Source of the DNA: Candidatus Peregrinibacteria bacterium RIFOXYA2_FULL_41_18
GTDB taxonomy: Bacteria; Patescibacteriota; Gracilibacteria; UBA1369; UBA12470
Reading direction: 5' to 3'
Assembly: GCA_001788795.1 (NCBI GenBank)
Contig: MFXH01000003.1
Coordinates: forward strand, 1 to 64,000
Length of the DNA stretch: 64,000 nucleotides
The first letter of the stretch is position 1; each line of letters opens with the position of its first letter. The notes under the pieces were generated by a model, which was given only the letters and a program-made list of their open reading frames with translations, had not been told where the DNA came from and did no database searches. Shown here piece by piece: positions 29,292 to 39,653 of this stretch. The position numbers and the translations under genes are program-made.

Positions 29292-29714
29292 TTAGTTAAG
29301 ATCGTGTGATGTGACGAACTTTGTTTTAATAGGTAGTTTGTGTTTAGCCAGAGTCATAGCCTTCCTAGCCGTTACTTCATCCGTTCCTTCCATCTCGAAT
29401 AGTATTGTTCCTGATTTTACTAGAGCTACATATTTTTCTACCATACCTTTTCCACTACCCATCGGTACTTCGGCAGCTTTTTGAGTGATTGGTTTATGAG
29501 GGAATATTCTTATCCATATTTTTCCACCTCTCTTTATGCATCTCGACATTGCCTTTCTGGCAGCTTCAATTTGTCTTGATGATACTTCCAGTGTTTCTTG
29601 CGACTTGAGTCCAAACGAGCCAAAAGCTAAAGTGGCTCCTTTGTGAGCTTTTCTTTTGAAACAACTTCTCATTCGATGCGACTTTCGATATTTTTGTCTC
29701 TTTGGTAATAACAT
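29292..29714 (-). CDS. rplP: 50S ribosomal protein uL16
   Basis: [43 protein letters not shown]. Confidence 0.97.
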   Translation of the reverse strand: MLLPKRQKYRKSHRMRSCFKRKAHKGATLAFGSFGLKSQETLEVSSRQIEAARKAMSRCIKRGGKIWIRIFPHKPITQKAAEVPMGSGKGMVEKYVALVKSGTILFEMEGTDEVTARKAMTLAKHKLPIKTKFVTSHDLN

Positions 29715-29717
29715 GGT

Positions 29718-30470
29718 TTAAGATTTTTTTGATGTAGGTTTACGAGGCTTTCTTTCCGGTGCAGATAAAGGCATTTCCATTCTTTCAGTTCTTTTTTCTG
29801 TTAATGCTTTTGAATATGGATTTATAGTCGTGTTCAGGTCTTTCTTGAAGATATCTCCTTTGTATATCCATACTCTTATGCCGATAGCTCCATAAGTTGT
29901 GAATGCAGGACAGAATCCGTAATCAACGTCAGCTCGGAATGTTTGAAGAGGGATTTTGCCTTCTGTAAAAGTTTCATCTCTTGCTATTTCAACTCCGTTC
30001 AGTCTTCCAGTAACGAATACCTTTGCTCCTTTCGCACCGGCGTCCATAGCCTTTTGGATAGTCATTTTCGCACCTTTTCTGTACGAAATTCTTTTCTCCA
30101 CTTGTCTTGCTATAGATTCCGCTGCCAACTGAGCATCTAAATCAGGTTTTTGTATTTCAACGATGTTTATCTGAAATCTTGAACCAAATTTCTTTTCCAA
30201 GTCTTCTCTAAACTTTTCGATCTGTTCGCCCTGATGTCCGATTATTACACCCGGTTTTGCACTGTGGATATTGATAATTGTCTCGTTTGCGTTTCTAAGT
30301 ATTTGAATTGCAGATACGCCAGAGTCCTTAAGTGTTTTTCTGATATATTCTTTAATCTTAATATCTTGATGCAAAAGAGATATGTATTTTTTCTTCGGAG
30401 CATACCAGCTTGAATCCCATTTTCTAATTATTCCTATGCGTTGAATTTTTGGATGAACTTTTTGTCCCAT
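29718..30470 (-). CDS. rpsC: 30S ribosomal protein uS3
   Basis: MGQKVHPKIQRIGIIRKWDSSWYA; KPGVIIGHQGEQIEK. Confidence 0.96.
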   Translation of the reverse strand: MGQKVHPKIQRIGIIRKWDSSWYAPKKKYISLLHQDIKIKEYIRKTLKDSGVSAIQILRNANETIINIHSAKPGVIIGHQGEQIEKFREDLEKKFGSRFQINIVEIQKPDLDAQLAAESIARQVEKRISYRKGAKMTIQKAMDAGAKGAKVFVTGRLNGVEIARDETFTEGKIPLQTFRADVDYGFCPAFTTYGAIGIRVWIYKGDIFKKDLNTTINPYSKALTEKRTERMEMPLSAPERKPRKPTSKKS

Positions 30471-30479
30471 TGTTAATTG

Positions 30480-30881
30480 TTATTGTTTTTTGCTAGAAGT
30501 TTCCTTGGCTGGCTCTTTCTTTTCCGTCGTTTTAGCGGTTTCCTTAGCGGCCTGCTCTTTTACATCCAGCTTAACAGTTATATGTGCGTTTCTTTTCAAT
30601 ATAGGAGTGCTTCTTCCGCGAGCTCGCATGATCGATCTCTTGAACATAATACCGTCATTCACGATAATTTCCTTGATATAAAGAGTTGACTTGTCTTGCT
30701 TGAAGTTATTTTCAGCGTTTGCTATCGCAGATTCTATTACCTTTGCAAGAATTCTTGCTCCTTTTCTTGGTACATGCTTGAGGAAGGTGACAGCTTCTCT
30801 TGCGTCTTTACCGCGTACTAATTTAGCTACGAGGTTAACTTTTGTCGGTGATGTTCTGGTATTTCTTAATATTGATTTCAT
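30480..30881 (-). CDS. rplV: 50S ribosomal protein uL22
   Basis: RTSPTKVNLVAKLVRGKDAREAVTFL; RGRSTPILKRNAHITVKL. Confidence 0.95.
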   Translation of the reverse strand: MKSILRNTRTSPTKVNLVAKLVRGKDAREAVTFLKHVPRKGARILAKVIESAIANAENNFKQDKSTLYIKEIIVNDGIMFKRSIMRARGRSTPILKRNAHITVKLDVKEQAAKETAKTTEKKEPAKETSSKKQ

Positions 30882-30889
30882 TTGTACGT

Positions 30890-31183
30890 TTATTTAGATG
30901 GAGTTGCTGTCTCTGCTTTTGCTATTTGTCCTCCGTGAGCCTTGAATTTTCTTGTGAAAGAAAATTCTCCAAGTTTGTGTCCGACCATGTTTTCAGTGAC
31001 GAACACAGGTACATGTTCTTTTCCGTTGTGGACCGCGAACGTGTGTCCTACGAATTCCGGAGCTATAGTGCAAGACCTTGACCATGTCTTAATAATTTTC
31101 TTATCTCCACTTTCGTTCATTTTCTGAACTTTTTTCACTAGACGCGGGTCTACATATGGTCCTTTTTTTGAACTTCGAGACAT
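30890..31183 (-). CDS. rpsS: 30S ribosomal protein uS19
   Basis: [44 protein letters not shown]. Confidence 0.96.
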   Translation of the reverse strand: MSRSSKKGPYVDPRLVKKVQKMNESGDKKIIKTWSRSCTIAPEFVGHTFAVHNGKEHVPVFVTENMVGHKLGEFSFTRKFKAHGGQIAKAETATPSK

Positions 31184-31201
31184 CCTTAAATTAGTTAAAA
31201 A

Positions 31202-32056
31202 TTACTTATGTTTTATTTCTTTTCCTCTCTTATCGCGTATCCTGAATTTATCCGTGATATTCTTTCTTTTTCTTGTTTTAAATCCAAGAGCTGGCATTCC
31301 CCATGGAGTTTTTGGATGCTTCAAGCCTATTGGAGTTCCACCTTTACCTCCACCATGAGGATGGTCGCAAGGGTTCATAGCTTTTCCTAATACTTCCGGT
31401 CTCTTTCCCATCCATCGTTTTCTTCCGGCTTTTCCTATTTTCAAATTGCTATGTTCAATATTGCTAACCTGTCCGATCGATGCGAAGCAGTCTTTTGAAA
31501 CAAGCCTAACTTCTTTTGATGACAACTCTACCTGAGCGTATTCTCCATCTATTGCAACCATTTTCGCGCTTGATCCTGCGCTTCTGCACAATTGTCCGCC
31601 TTTACCTTTTGAAAGCTCTATATTGTATATAGAAAATCCAGCCGGAATTGCGCTTAATTTCATTCTATTTCCCATCTTAACCTTAGCTTTGTTTGCACAA
31701 AGTATTTTCTTTCCAGCCTTCATTCCCTCCGGAGCAAGATGGTATTTCTTTTCACCATCTTTATACGTGACCAACATAATATATGCCGTTCTATTTGGGT
31801 CGTACTCTATTGCAGTTACGCGACCTTCTATATTCAATTTCTTTGTTTGATCGAAATCTATCATTCGGAGCATTCTCTTGTGTCCGGCACCTCTATGTCT
31901 TACCGTCAAAATGCCGTTGCAGTTTCTTCCACCAGTCTCTTTTTTGTAAGTGCAAAGTCTTTTTTCACGCTTCTTGCCTTTTGTAAGTTCTTCAAAAGTA
32001 TACTTACTATAGTTTCTTCGTGCGTTTCTTTCTGGTTTTACTTTTATTACTGCCAT
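31202..32056 (-). CDS. rplB: 50S ribosomal protein uL2
   Basis: GRNCNGILTVRHRGAGHKR; MNPCDHPHGGGKGGTPIG. Confidence 0.97.
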   Translation of the reverse strand: MAVIKVKPERNARRNYSKYTFEELTKGKKREKRLCTYKKETGGRNCNGILTVRHRGAGHKRMLRMIDFDQTKKLNIEGRVTAIEYDPNRTAYIMLVTYKDGEKKYHLAPEGMKAGKKILCANKAKVKMGNRMKLSAIPAGFSIYNIELSKGKGGQLCRSAGSSAKMVAIDGEYAQVELSSKEVRLVSKDCFASIGQVSNIEHSNLKIGKAGRKRWMGKRPEVLGKAMNPCDHPHGGGKGGTPIGLKHPKTPWGMPALGFKTRKRKNITDKFRIRDKRGKEIKHK

Positions 32057-32061
32057 TTTAG

Positions 32062-32361
32062 TTATTTAACGTTTGGTACTTTATTGAAATCGAATTTCTG
32101 ACCTTTCTTGATAGTTACAATTGCCTTTTGTCCGCCTTGTCTTTTCTCGAACTCATTTCTGTTCTTAACGAGTCTTACCTTCCTGAAGACCGGCAATATG
32201 TTGATTTTTACCGCATCAACTCCATATATATCCTTAAACGCTCTTTTAATGTCGATCTTTGTGGCGTTCGAATTGATTATAAATGTGTATTTTCTTGCCC
32301 CTTCTCCTTGAAGGCTTTTTTCCGTGACTACTGGTTTTTTGATGACTTGAGATGAATCCAT
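32062..32361 (-). CDS. rplW: 50S ribosomal protein uL23
   Basis: VIKKPVVTEKSLQ...YTFIINSNATKIDIKRAFKDIYGVDAVKINI. Confidence 0.95.
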   Translation of the reverse strand: MDSSQVIKKPVVTEKSLQGEGARKYTFIINSNATKIDIKRAFKDIYGVDAVKINILPVFRKVRLVKNRNEFEKRQGGQKAIVTIKKGQKFDFNKVPNVK

Positions 32362-32372
32362 TTGTAATTGAA

Positions 32373-32999
32373 CTAATTATTAAGGAAAGTTTTTTCTATC
32401 GTTTCGAATGCGTCTTGAAGGATTAAAAGATCTTCAAATTTCATTACCTTTTCAACGCTCAAATTTCTTGCGTCGATTGCTTTTGCATATTTCATATTTG
32501 CGCTTGCCCTGAAAATCGTTTTGTCTTTTGTTGGGGCAACAATCAATACGGTTTTCTTAACAGGTAATTTCTTAATTAATTCGGCTATAATCTTGGTCTT
32601 TGGTTCAGCTTCGTATTTATCAAGAGCAAGGATATGTCCATCTTTTGCCTTTGCGGATAATGCGCAAAGTAAAGCTTTTGTATATTGCTTCTTAGGCATT
32701 CTCTTCTCAAAATTCCTGTCGAACCTTGGACCAAATGTTACAGCACCTTTTCTGTGCTGCGAGTTCCTTGTTCCACCTTGTCTTGCTCGTCCGGTATGTT
32801 TCTGAGGATGAGGTTTCTTCGTAGACGTGCTTACTTCACCTCTTTTCAAAGTGTGAGCAACTGCAGTTCTTCTGTTTGCCTGAGTCATTACGACTGCTTG
32901 ATGAATCAATCCAACATTAACATCTAATCCGAATACATCTTTATTTAGATCGATTGAACCTGTTTCTTCACCAGACTGATTGTATAGCTTTGCTTTCAT
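32373..32999 (-). CDS. rplD: 50S ribosomal protein uL4
   Basis: KPHPQKHTGRARQGGTRNSQHRKGAVTFGP. Confidence 0.95.
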   Translation of the reverse strand: MKAKLYNQSGEETGSIDLNKDVFGLDVNVGLIHQAVVMTQANRRTAVAHTLKRGEVSTSTKKPHPQKHTGRARQGGTRNSQHRKGAVTFGPRFDRNFEKRMPKKQYTKALLCALSAKAKDGHILALDKYEAEPKTKIIAELIKKLPVKKTVLIVAPTKDKTIFRASANMKYAKAIDARNLSVEKVMKFEDLLILQDAFETIEKTFLNN

Positions 33000-33004
33000 T
33001 GTAA

Positions 33005-33586
33005 TTATTTTTTCTTGATGATTACTAAACTGCCGTTTCCGCCCGGGACTTGACCCTTGATACCAACTAAATTCTTTTCTTTATTGAGATATACTACCTG
33101 AGCGTCTTTGATAGTTAACGTCTGTCCGCCCATTCTTCCAGGGAGCTTCTTGCCCTTGCAGACGCGACCCGGTTTAGCACGAGCACCGATTGAACCCGGC
33201 TCTCTATGGTTGTGCGAACCGTGAGTCATCGAGCCTCCTTTGAAATGATATTTCTTAACGACACCTTGGAAGCCCTTACCTTTTGATACACCGGTTACTT
33301 TGACAACTTCATTCTCTTGGAACATTTCTACGGTAATCAAGTCACCTTTCTTAGGTGCAGACGTAGGGTCTACGCGGAACTCTCTTACAAAGTAGAATTT
33401 CTTATTCTTGTTTGGCTTATGTAACTTGCTAAAGCCCAGGACTACCGCCGGATATCCATCTTTTTCAGTTGTCTTCAGCTGAACCACTTCATTAGGTTCG
33501 CATTCTACGACTGTAAAGGGGATCACACGACCGTCATCTTGAACCAGACGAGTCATACCGAGTTTTCTGCCTAGTATTCCAGGCAT
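33005..33586 (-). CDS. rplC: 50S ribosomal protein uL3
   Basis: GILGRKLGMTRLVQDDG; KGKGFQGVVKKYHFKGGSMTHGSHNHREPGSIG. Confidence 0.96.
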   Translation of the reverse strand: MPGILGRKLGMTRLVQDDGRVIPFTVVECEPNEVVQLKTTEKDGYPAVVLGFSKLHKPNKNKKFYFVREFRVDPTSAPKKGDLITVEMFQENEVVKVTGVSKGKGFQGVVKKYHFKGGSMTHGSHNHREPGSIGARAKPGRVCKGKKLPGRMGGQTLTIKDAQVVYLNKEKNLVGIKGQVPGGNGSLVIIKKK

Positions 33587-33743
33587 AATTTGTATAGGTT
33601 ATGGAATTTCATTCCGAGGTGTTGGCTTTAAGTCCTATGTAAGGAGCCTTCATCCTCATGTAAACGTGCAAAAATTGAATGTGCGGAGGTAATTTATATA
33701 TTTCTCTTTCGCGAGTCAATAGATTTTTTACTTTTCTTTGAAT

Positions 33744-34073
33744 TTACTTACCTTGTTCTGATGTAATCATCTTGATTTCGATATCTACGCCAGCAGGCAA
33801 GGCCAAGTTCGAAAGTGATTCTATTGTCTTTGGAGTGCTTTCTCTAATATCTATAAGTCTCTTATGAGTTCTGATTTCGTATTGTTCGCGTGCGTTCTTG
33901 TGTACGAAAGTCGAAGAGTTTACTGTGAATTTCTCTATTCTTGTAGGCAACGGAATCGGACCGGCTATAATTGCGCCAGTTTTTTCAGCGGTGTCGATAA
34001 TAAGCCTAGCAGCTTCATCAATGACCTTGTGGTCAAAGGATTTAATCTTGATTCTGATCTTTTGCTTGGACAT
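33744..34073 (-). CDS. rpsJ: 30S ribosomal protein uS10
   Basis: [66 protein letters not shown]. Confidence 0.97.
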   Translation of the reverse strand: MSKQKIRIKIKSFDHKVIDEAARLIIDTAEKTGAIIAGPIPLPTRIEKFTVNSSTFVHKNAREQYEIRTHKRLIDIRESTPKTIESLSNLALPAGVDIEIKMITSEQGK

Positions 34074-34079
34074 GGGGGA

Positions 34080-34129
34080 AGAAGTTAAAGAAGTAGAAGA
34101 AGTAGGGGAAGTGACATAGTTGAGATAGT
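34080..34129 (+). repeat. Nonamer tract (GAAGTNNNN family) upstream of rpsJ
   Basis: GAAGTTAAA GAAGTAGAA GAAGTAGGG GAAGTGACA TAGTTGAGA TAG. Confidence 0.9.
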
Positions 34130-34151
34130 GGAAAATCCGGGACGATATGTT

Positions 34152-34354
34152 CCGGCGGGGTAGGCGAGCTTAAGAATTAAGCTTGTCGATATGATATTAA
34201 TCATTTCCCCTGCCGGGGGCCGAAAGCATTAAAATCAATGTTTCGGACTTGTTGTTTTGGACTCGAACACCCGGACGATTGGAGTTTTGCTGATGCAAAA
34301 CAGTTTATCTGATGGTCTCGGAACCGCTTCGCTTTCCGAGACTATCATCCGGGC
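34152..34354 (-). ncRNA. Candidate structured RNA between tuf and rpsJ: two three-way-junction modules plus an intervening bulged hairpin
   Basis: Minus strand: P1 GCCCGGATGAT/ATCGTCCGGGT (34344-34354 with 34269-34279) enclosing GTCTCGGAA..TTCCGAGAC and GTTTTGC-ATCA-GCAAAAC; hairpin CCGAAA-CATT..AATG-c-TTTCGG (34220-34246); CCGGCaGGGG/CCCCGCCGG (34152-34160 with 34207-34216) enclosing two hairpins. Confidence 0.5.
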
Positions 34355-34369
34355 GATTTGAATCAAAAA

Positions 34370-35560
34370 CTATTCTAAGATCTTTGCTACAACCCCAGAA
34401 CCAACAGTTCGTCCACCTTCTCTGATAGCGAATCTTGTTCCTTCTGTTAATGCTATCGGGGCACCCAATGTGACAACCATCTTGATGTTGTCTCCCGGCA
34501 TAACCATTTCTACGCCAGCTGGTAATTCGATCTCACCAGTTACGTCAGTTGTTCTGATGTAGAACTGAGGCTTGTAACCTTTGAAGAATGGAGTATGACG
34601 TCCACCTTCTTCTTTTGTAAGTACATAAACCTCTGATTCGAATTTCGTATGAGGAGTGATTGAACCCGGCTTAGCAAGAACTTGTCCTCTTTCAATCTCT
34701 TCACGTTCGATACCTCTCATGAGAAGACCTACGTTATCTCCTGCTTGTCCCTCGTCCAATGTTTTCTTAAACATTTCTACACCTGTTACGACAACTTTTC
34801 TTGTGTCTTTTATACCAACCAATTCAACTTCATCATTTATGTGTACGATACCTTGATCGATACGACCCGTTGCAACAGTACCTCTTCCTTTAATAGAGAA
34901 TACGTCTTCAACCGACATCAAGAACGGTTTGTCGAGAATTCTCTTTGGTTCAGGGATGTATTCATCAAGAGTCTTGAGCAATTGCAAGATCGGTTCTGCG
35001 TCTGGACCTGCTGGGTTTTCAAGAGCCTTCAAAGCCGAACCCTTAATGATAGGAGTCTTGTCTCCAGGGAATTCATATTTTGTTAACAAATCGCGGATTT
35101 CCATTTCTGAAAGTTCTGCGATTTCAGGATCTGCAACGTCCATTTTGTTCATGAATACTACGATGTATGGAACGTTAACCTGACGAGCCAAAAGAATGTG
35201 TTCTCTTGTTTGAGGCATAGGGCCGTCTGCAGCAGATACAACGAGAATAGCGCCGTCCATTTGAGCAGCACCTGTAATCATGTTCTTAACGTAGTCGGCA
35301 TGTCCCGGACAGTCAACGTGAGCATAGTGTCTTTTGTCTGTCTCGTACTCTTGGTGAGAAGTAGCGATTGTAATACCGCGCTCTCTCTCTTCAGGAGCAT
35401 TATCGATTTTATCGAAAGGTATAAATTTATTTAGACCTCCGAATTTCTTTTCAGCTACGGCTGTAATTGCAGCTGTCAAAGTTGTCTTACCGTGGTCGAT
35501 GTGACCGATTGTACCAACGTTTACGTGTGGTTTTGTGCGTTGGAAAACTCCGTCTGTCAT
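34370..35560 (-). CDS. tuf: Translation elongation factor Tu
   Basis: [61 protein letters not shown]. Confidence 0.97.
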   Translation of the reverse strand: MTDGVFQRTKPHVNVGTIGHIDHGKTTLTAAITAVAEKKFGGLNKFIPFDKIDNAPEERERGITIATSHQEYETDKRHYAHVDCPGHADYVKNMITGAAQMDGAILVVSAADGPMPQTREHILLARQVNVPYIVVFMNKMDVADPEIAELSEMEIRDLLTKYEFPGDKTPIIKGSALKALENPAGPDAEPILQLLKTLDEYIPEPKRILDKPFLMSVEDVFSIKGRGTVATGRIDQGIVHINDEVELVGIKDTRKVVVTGVEMFKKTLDEGQAGDNVGLLMRGIEREEIERGQVLAKPGSITPHTKFESEVYVLTKEEGGRHTPFFKGYKPQFYIRTTDVTGEIELPAGVEMVMPGDNIKMVVTLGAPIALTEGTRFAIREGGRTVGSGVVAKILE

Positions 35561-35629
35561 ACTTTTGGTTGTTAGAAAATTTTAACTTATGCGGGGAGAT
35601 TGTATTTGAAAGGGTGTCAAATTGCAAGG

Positions 35630-35672
35630 AGAATTACAGAGTTACAGAATTGCAGAGTTGTAGAAAGCAGAT
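35630..35672 (+). repeat. Octamer tract in the fusA-tuf spacer
   Basis: AGAATTAC AGAGTTAC AGAATTGC AGAGTTGT AGAAAGCA. Confidence 0.85.
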
Positions 35673-35689
35673 TTGAGAAGGGGAGAGGC

Positions 35690-37798
35690 TTATTGTTTTA
35701 TGCCGCGTTCTTCCTTGATCTTTAGAGCTATGTTGTTTGGTACTTTTGAATAATGTCCAAGCTCCATAGTATATCCGGCGCGTCCTTGCGACATTGAACG
35801 AAGGTCTGTTGCATAGCCGAACATTTCCGAAAGTGGAATCAGAGCTTTGATAAATTTCACCATACCTCTCGTTCCCATCTCTTGGATTTGACCTCTCTTT
35901 GAATTGATATTTCCCATTACGTCTCCCATGTATTCTTCCGGAGTTGTAACTTCAACTCTCATGATAGGTTCAAGCAATACAGGATCTGCCGCCTTTGCGC
36001 CTTTTTGGAAAGCCATCGAGCCGGCGATTTTGAATGCCAATTCGGATGAGTCTACGTCATGGTAAGAACCGTCGTAAACTTCTACTTTTACATCCACTAC
36101 AGGATATCCTGCAACTACACCTCTTGTAAGCGATTCCTTGATACCCTTATCGATAGCAGGAATAAACTCTCTTGGGATTCTTCCTCCAACGACGGAGTTG
36201 ATAAATTCATAACCTTTTCCTGTTTCATTTGGTCCGACCCTGAGAAGTACATGACCATATTGACCATGACCACCTGTTTGCTTAACGTATTTTTCTTCAG
36301 CTTCGACTGTTTTTTGAATTGTTTCTCTGTATGCGACCTGAGGCTTACCTACATTGGCTTCAACCTTGAACTCTCTCTTAAGACGATCAACTATGATATC
36401 AAGATGGAGTTCGCCCATACCTGCGATAATAGTTTGACTGGTTTCTTCATCGCTTCTAACGCGGAATGTCGGATCTTCTTCGGCAAGCTTTTGAAGAGCG
36501 ATGCCCATTTTTTCCTGATCGGCTTTTGTCTTTGGCTCGATCGCTATATCGATAACCGGTTCAGGGAATTCGATTGATTCGAGGAGAATTGGATGTTTCT
36601 CGTCGCAAAGAGTGTTGCCTGTTAGTGTTTTCTTGAGACCCACAACTGCGGCGATATCTCCGGCTTTTACCTCTTTAATTTCCTCTCTGTGGTTTGCGTG
36701 CATTTGCACAAGACGACCAATTCTTTCTTTCTGCTGAGATGTTGTGTTGTAAACATAACTACCAGCTTCCAGCGTTCCCGAATAGACTCTTATGAAGGCG
36801 AGTTTTCCTATGAATGGATCTGTAGCGATTTTAAATGCCAAGGCTGAAAAAGGTGCATCGAATTTAGGTTCTCTCGGTTCCATTGCATCGTTGTCAGGAT
36901 TTTTGCCCATCATCGGAGGCACTTCAAGAGGGGAGGGCAAGTACTTGATTACTGCATCCAAAACCAATTGAAGACCTTTGTTTTGCAAAGCAGTTCCACA
37001 CATGATTGGGTAGAAATGGCGTGCAATTGTTCCGAGACGGATTCCCTTCTCCAGTTCTTCCGTAGTAAGCGTGTTTTTCTCTAAGTATATATTCATTAGA
37101 GACTCGTCGTTTTCGGCAACTTTTTCCATTAGGTTTTGTCGTGCTTGATCAACTTCTGCCTGCATTTCTGCCGGAATCTCTATCTCTATAATTTTTTCTC
37201 CGTTATCTCCTTCGAATGTGAACGCTTTTTTATGTACGAGATCAATTATTCCTCTGAACTCACTTTCTTGTCCTATAGGTAATTGAATAGGTATTGCGTC
37301 TTTTGAAAGCCTCTTAAGAATTGAATCGACGCTCATTTTGAAATCCGCGCCAATCTTATCCATTTTGTTAACGAAAGCGATTCTTGGTACGTTGTATTTT
37401 TCGGCTTGTCTCCATACTGTTTCAGATTGAGGCTCTACACCTTGCGAGCCGTCGAATACTGCAACACCTCCATCAAGAACGCGAAGCGATCTCTCTACTT
37501 CGGCCGTGAAGTCAACGTGTCCCGGAGTATCAATCAAGTTAATTCTATGAGTGTCAGTTGTGCCGAGCGGTGCCCAGAAACAGGTTGTTGCGGCTGATGT
37601 AATAGTAATACCTCTCTCTTGTTCTTGTTCCATCCAGTCCATAGTAGCTGCTCCTTCATGCACTTCTCCTATTTTGTGTATTTTTCCGGTATAAAAAAGG
37701 AATCTTTCGCTTACCGTTGTTTTTCCGGCATCGATGTGCGCGAAAATACCTATGTTTCTAAGTTTGTGCAGGTCTGTTACCGTGGGTTTGTCCGCCAT
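35690..37798 (-). CDS. fusA: Translation elongation factor G
   Basis: [55 protein letters not shown]. Confidence 0.97.
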   Translation of the reverse strand: MADKPTVTDLHKLRNIGIFAHIDAGKTTVSERFLFYTGKIHKIGEVHEGAATMDWMEQEQERGITITSAATTCFWAPLGTTDTHRINLIDTPGHVDFTAEVERSLRVLDGGVAVFDGSQGVEPQSETVWRQAEKYNVPRIAFVNKMDKIGADFKMSVDSILKRLSKDAIPIQLPIGQESEFRGIIDLVHKKAFTFEGDNGEKIIEIEIPAEMQAEVDQARQNLMEKVAENDESLMNIYLEKNTLTTEELEKGIRLGTIARHFYPIMCGTALQNKGLQLVLDAVIKYLPSPLEVPPMMGKNPDNDAMEPREPKFDAPFSALAFKIATDPFIGKLAFIRVYSGTLEAGSYVYNTTSQQKERIGRLVQMHANHREEIKEVKAGDIAAVVGLKKTLTGNTLCDEKHPILLESIEFPEPVIDIAIEPKTKADQEKMGIALQKLAEEDPTFRVRSDEETSQTIIAGMGELHLDIIVDRLKREFKVEANVGKPQVAYRETIQKTVEAEEKYVKQTGGHGQYGHVLLRVGPNETGKGYEFINSVVGGRIPREFIPAIDKGIKESLTRGVVAGYPVVDVKVEVYDGSYHDVDSSELAFKIAGSMAFQKGAKAADPVLLEPIMRVEVTTPEEYMGDVMGNINSKRGQIQEMGTRGMVKFIKALIPLSEMFGYATDLRSMSQGRAGYTMELGHYSKVPNNIALKIKEERGIKQ

Positions 37799-37820
37799 AT
37801 AAATTTTGGTTAATTAAAAA

Positions 37821-37850
37821 AGTCACAATGTGACTGAGTGACTGATTGCT
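37821..37850 (+). repeat. Octamer-like tract upstream of fusA
   Basis: AGTCACAATGTGACTGAGTGACTGATTGC. Confidence 0.6.
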
Positions 37851-37855
37851 GGAGT

Positions 37856-37883
37856 ATTATATGGTGGAAAACCTTAAAGTCAA
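37856..37883 (-). promoter_or_regulatory. Predicted sigma70-type promoter upstream of fusA
   Basis: Minus strand TTGACT (37878-37883), 16-nt spacer, TATAAT (37856-37861). Confidence 0.6.
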
Positions 37884-38016
37884 GGGAAGGGAATTTTTGC
37901 AAGCTTTCGATCCCGTGACGAGAATCAATGTCCCGTTATTGGTTCTCTCGAGCATGTATGATGCTCTCAAAAAGTATTTGGTGTTATAGAAATAACAGGG
38001 TTCGTTCTGCTCTCTG

Positions 38017-38517
38017 TTATTCAGCATATTGCTCCAGAATATCCGCTAATTTATTATTCGACTCGATGAGGGCGTTGTAGTTTTCGTAAATTTCCGTGTC
38101 GTATTTGCTGACTGACTCTAGGTCTGTTTTATAATCACCGGACTTATAATAATTAAGCATTTGGGAATATACAGTTAGACATTTTCCCGAAGCTGAAATG
38201 TAAATCGCCAACTCTTCTTCCACTACTGTTTCTTGTTCAAGGCTCTTGCTTGTTAAAGATAGAAGAGATGGAATTTTCTCAGACTCTTCTGTGGCTTTTT
38301 CCAATGCCGATTCCATTGCCACTGTGTCCAATTCCGTTTGTTCCGTTACTATTTCAGGGATGCTTGAGTCGTAAGCTGTTATGGTCTCTTTTATTAGGCT
38401 TGAATTTGAGTCCAGAGTTTGGGCAATTTCGTTATTATATTCTATTGCCGAAAGTTCCCCGCATCCGGCTAGCGAGAGTATGAATATTGGTAAAAGTGCG
38501 ATTTGTATTTTTTTCAT
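38017..38517 (-). CDS. Putative lipoprotein (start set at MKKIQIALLPIFILSLAGCG)
   Basis: Lipobox LSLAGC; ORF-track start at 38553 lies in a repeat tract. Confidence 0.75.
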   Translation of the reverse strand: MKKIQIALLPIFILSLAGCGELSAIEYNNEIAQTLDSNSSLIKETITAYDSSIPEIVTEQTELDTVAMESALEKATEESEKIPSLLSLTSKSLEQETVVEEELAIYISASGKCLTVYSQMLNYYKSGDYKTDLESVSKYDTEIYENYNALIESNNKLADILEQYAE

Positions 38518-38538
38518 GTTTTTGTGTTTAGTAAGGAG

Positions 38539-38575
38539 CAAGACACAAGACACAGATAGCAGAAAAGATTGTAGA
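38539..38575 (+). repeat. Heptamer tract (AAGACAC family) upstream of lipoprotein gene
   Basis: AAGACAC AAGACAC AGATAGC AGAAAAG. Confidence 0.75.
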
Positions 38576-38610
38576 TCGCAAGTCAGGCTGTTGTTTGGGT
38601 GACCTGTGTT

Positions 38611-39066
38611 CTAGTATTTTGCGAAATGAGCGAAAGCCTTGTTAGCTTGAGCCATCTTGTGTGCGTCTTCTTTCTTTTTTATAGCTGTTCCCTGTTGGTT
38701 GGCAGCATCCATTAATTCCAATGCTAGCTTGTTTGCCATTTTCATTCCTTTTTTTGCCCTTGAGGCTTCAAGGATCCATCTGAAAGCAAGCATGGTTTGT
38801 CTTCCCGGTTTAACTTCGATAGGTATTTGGTAAACAGCTCCGCCAATTCTCTTAGGCCTTACCTCCATTGCAGGTTTTACGTTTTCAATTGCTCGTTCGA
38901 ATATTTGTTCAGGATTTTTTCCGCCTTTTTTCTTAAGTTCTTCAAGCATATCTGCGAAAATTCTTCGGGCTACTGTTTTCTTTCCTCTCTTCATAACGTA
39001 ATTAACGAACTTCTCTTGAAGAGGAGTTGAACCGTCCGGTATATATGTACATTTTTTTTGTCCCAT
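38611..39066 (-). CDS. rpsG: 30S ribosomal protein uS7
   Basis: LQEKFVNYVMKRGKKTVARRI; RPKRIGGAVYQIPIEVKPGRQTMLAFRWI. Confidence 0.96.
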   Translation of the reverse strand: MGQKKCTYIPDGSTPLQEKFVNYVMKRGKKTVARRIFADMLEELKKKGGKNPEQIFERAIENVKPAMEVRPKRIGGAVYQIPIEVKPGRQTMLAFRWILEASRAKKGMKMANKLALELMDAANQQGTAIKKKEDAHKMAQANKAFAHFAKY

Positions 39067-39070
39067 GATT

Positions 39071-39103
39071 GATAGTAGTTGGTATAAAGTATTAAGTATT
39101 ATG
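39071..39103 (+). repeat. Heptamer tract upstream of rpsG
   Basis: GTATAAA GTATTAA GTATTAT GCG. Confidence 0.65.
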
Positions 39104-39113
39104 CGATGCGCCT

Positions 39114-39527
39114 TTATTTCTTCGGTCTTTTAGCTCCGTATTTTGAGCGTCCTTGTTTGCGGCCATCAACTCCTTGAGTATCCATCGTGCCTCTTATGAT
39201 GTGGTATTTAACACCCGGCAAGTCCTTAACGCGTCCTCCTCTTACCGTTACGATTGAGTGTTCTTGCAAATTATGTCCTTCTCCTGGGATATATGCAATT
39301 ACCATTTCACCATTAGTCAGTCTTACTGTTGCAACTTTTCTCAAAGCCGAGTTAGGCTTTTTAGGCGTTTTCGTAGTTACCTTTACGCAGACTCCGCGCT
39401 TTTGAGGGCATGGTAGTGCTACTGGAGCGTTCTTCAAGTTGTTTGCAATTAATTGCAGCGCTGGAGATTTGCTCTTTTTGATTTTCTTCCTTCGTCCTTT
39501 TCTGACTAGTTGGTTTATTGTTGGCAT
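39114..39527 (-). CDS. rpsL: 30S ribosomal protein uS12 (start set at [12 protein letters not shown])
   Basis: [69 protein letters not shown]. Confidence 0.97.
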   Translation of the reverse strand: MPTINQLVRKGRRKKIKKSKSPALQLIANNLKNAPVALPCPQKRGVCVKVTTKTPKKPNSALRKVATVRLTNGEMVIAYIPGEGHNLQEHSIVTVRGGRVKDLPGVKYHIIRGTMDTQGVDGRKQGRSKYGAKRPKK

Positions 39528-39653
39528 GTGTATTAGATATGTATATGGGGATTGCGTTCGCAATCTGGCTATAATAAGGCGCAAATGAGCGCTTTGCTTC
39601 CTTTGCGCTGGCTGGGGAACTTTATACTATTTTTTTCTTGAGTGCAAGATTTT

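Noticed and set aside
34255-34290. GTTCGAGTC T-loop-like motif on the minus strand, possible tRNA
   Set aside because: Flanking nucleotides cannot form the 5-bp T stem and there is no acceptor stem or D-arm; the region fits the three-way-junction fold better.
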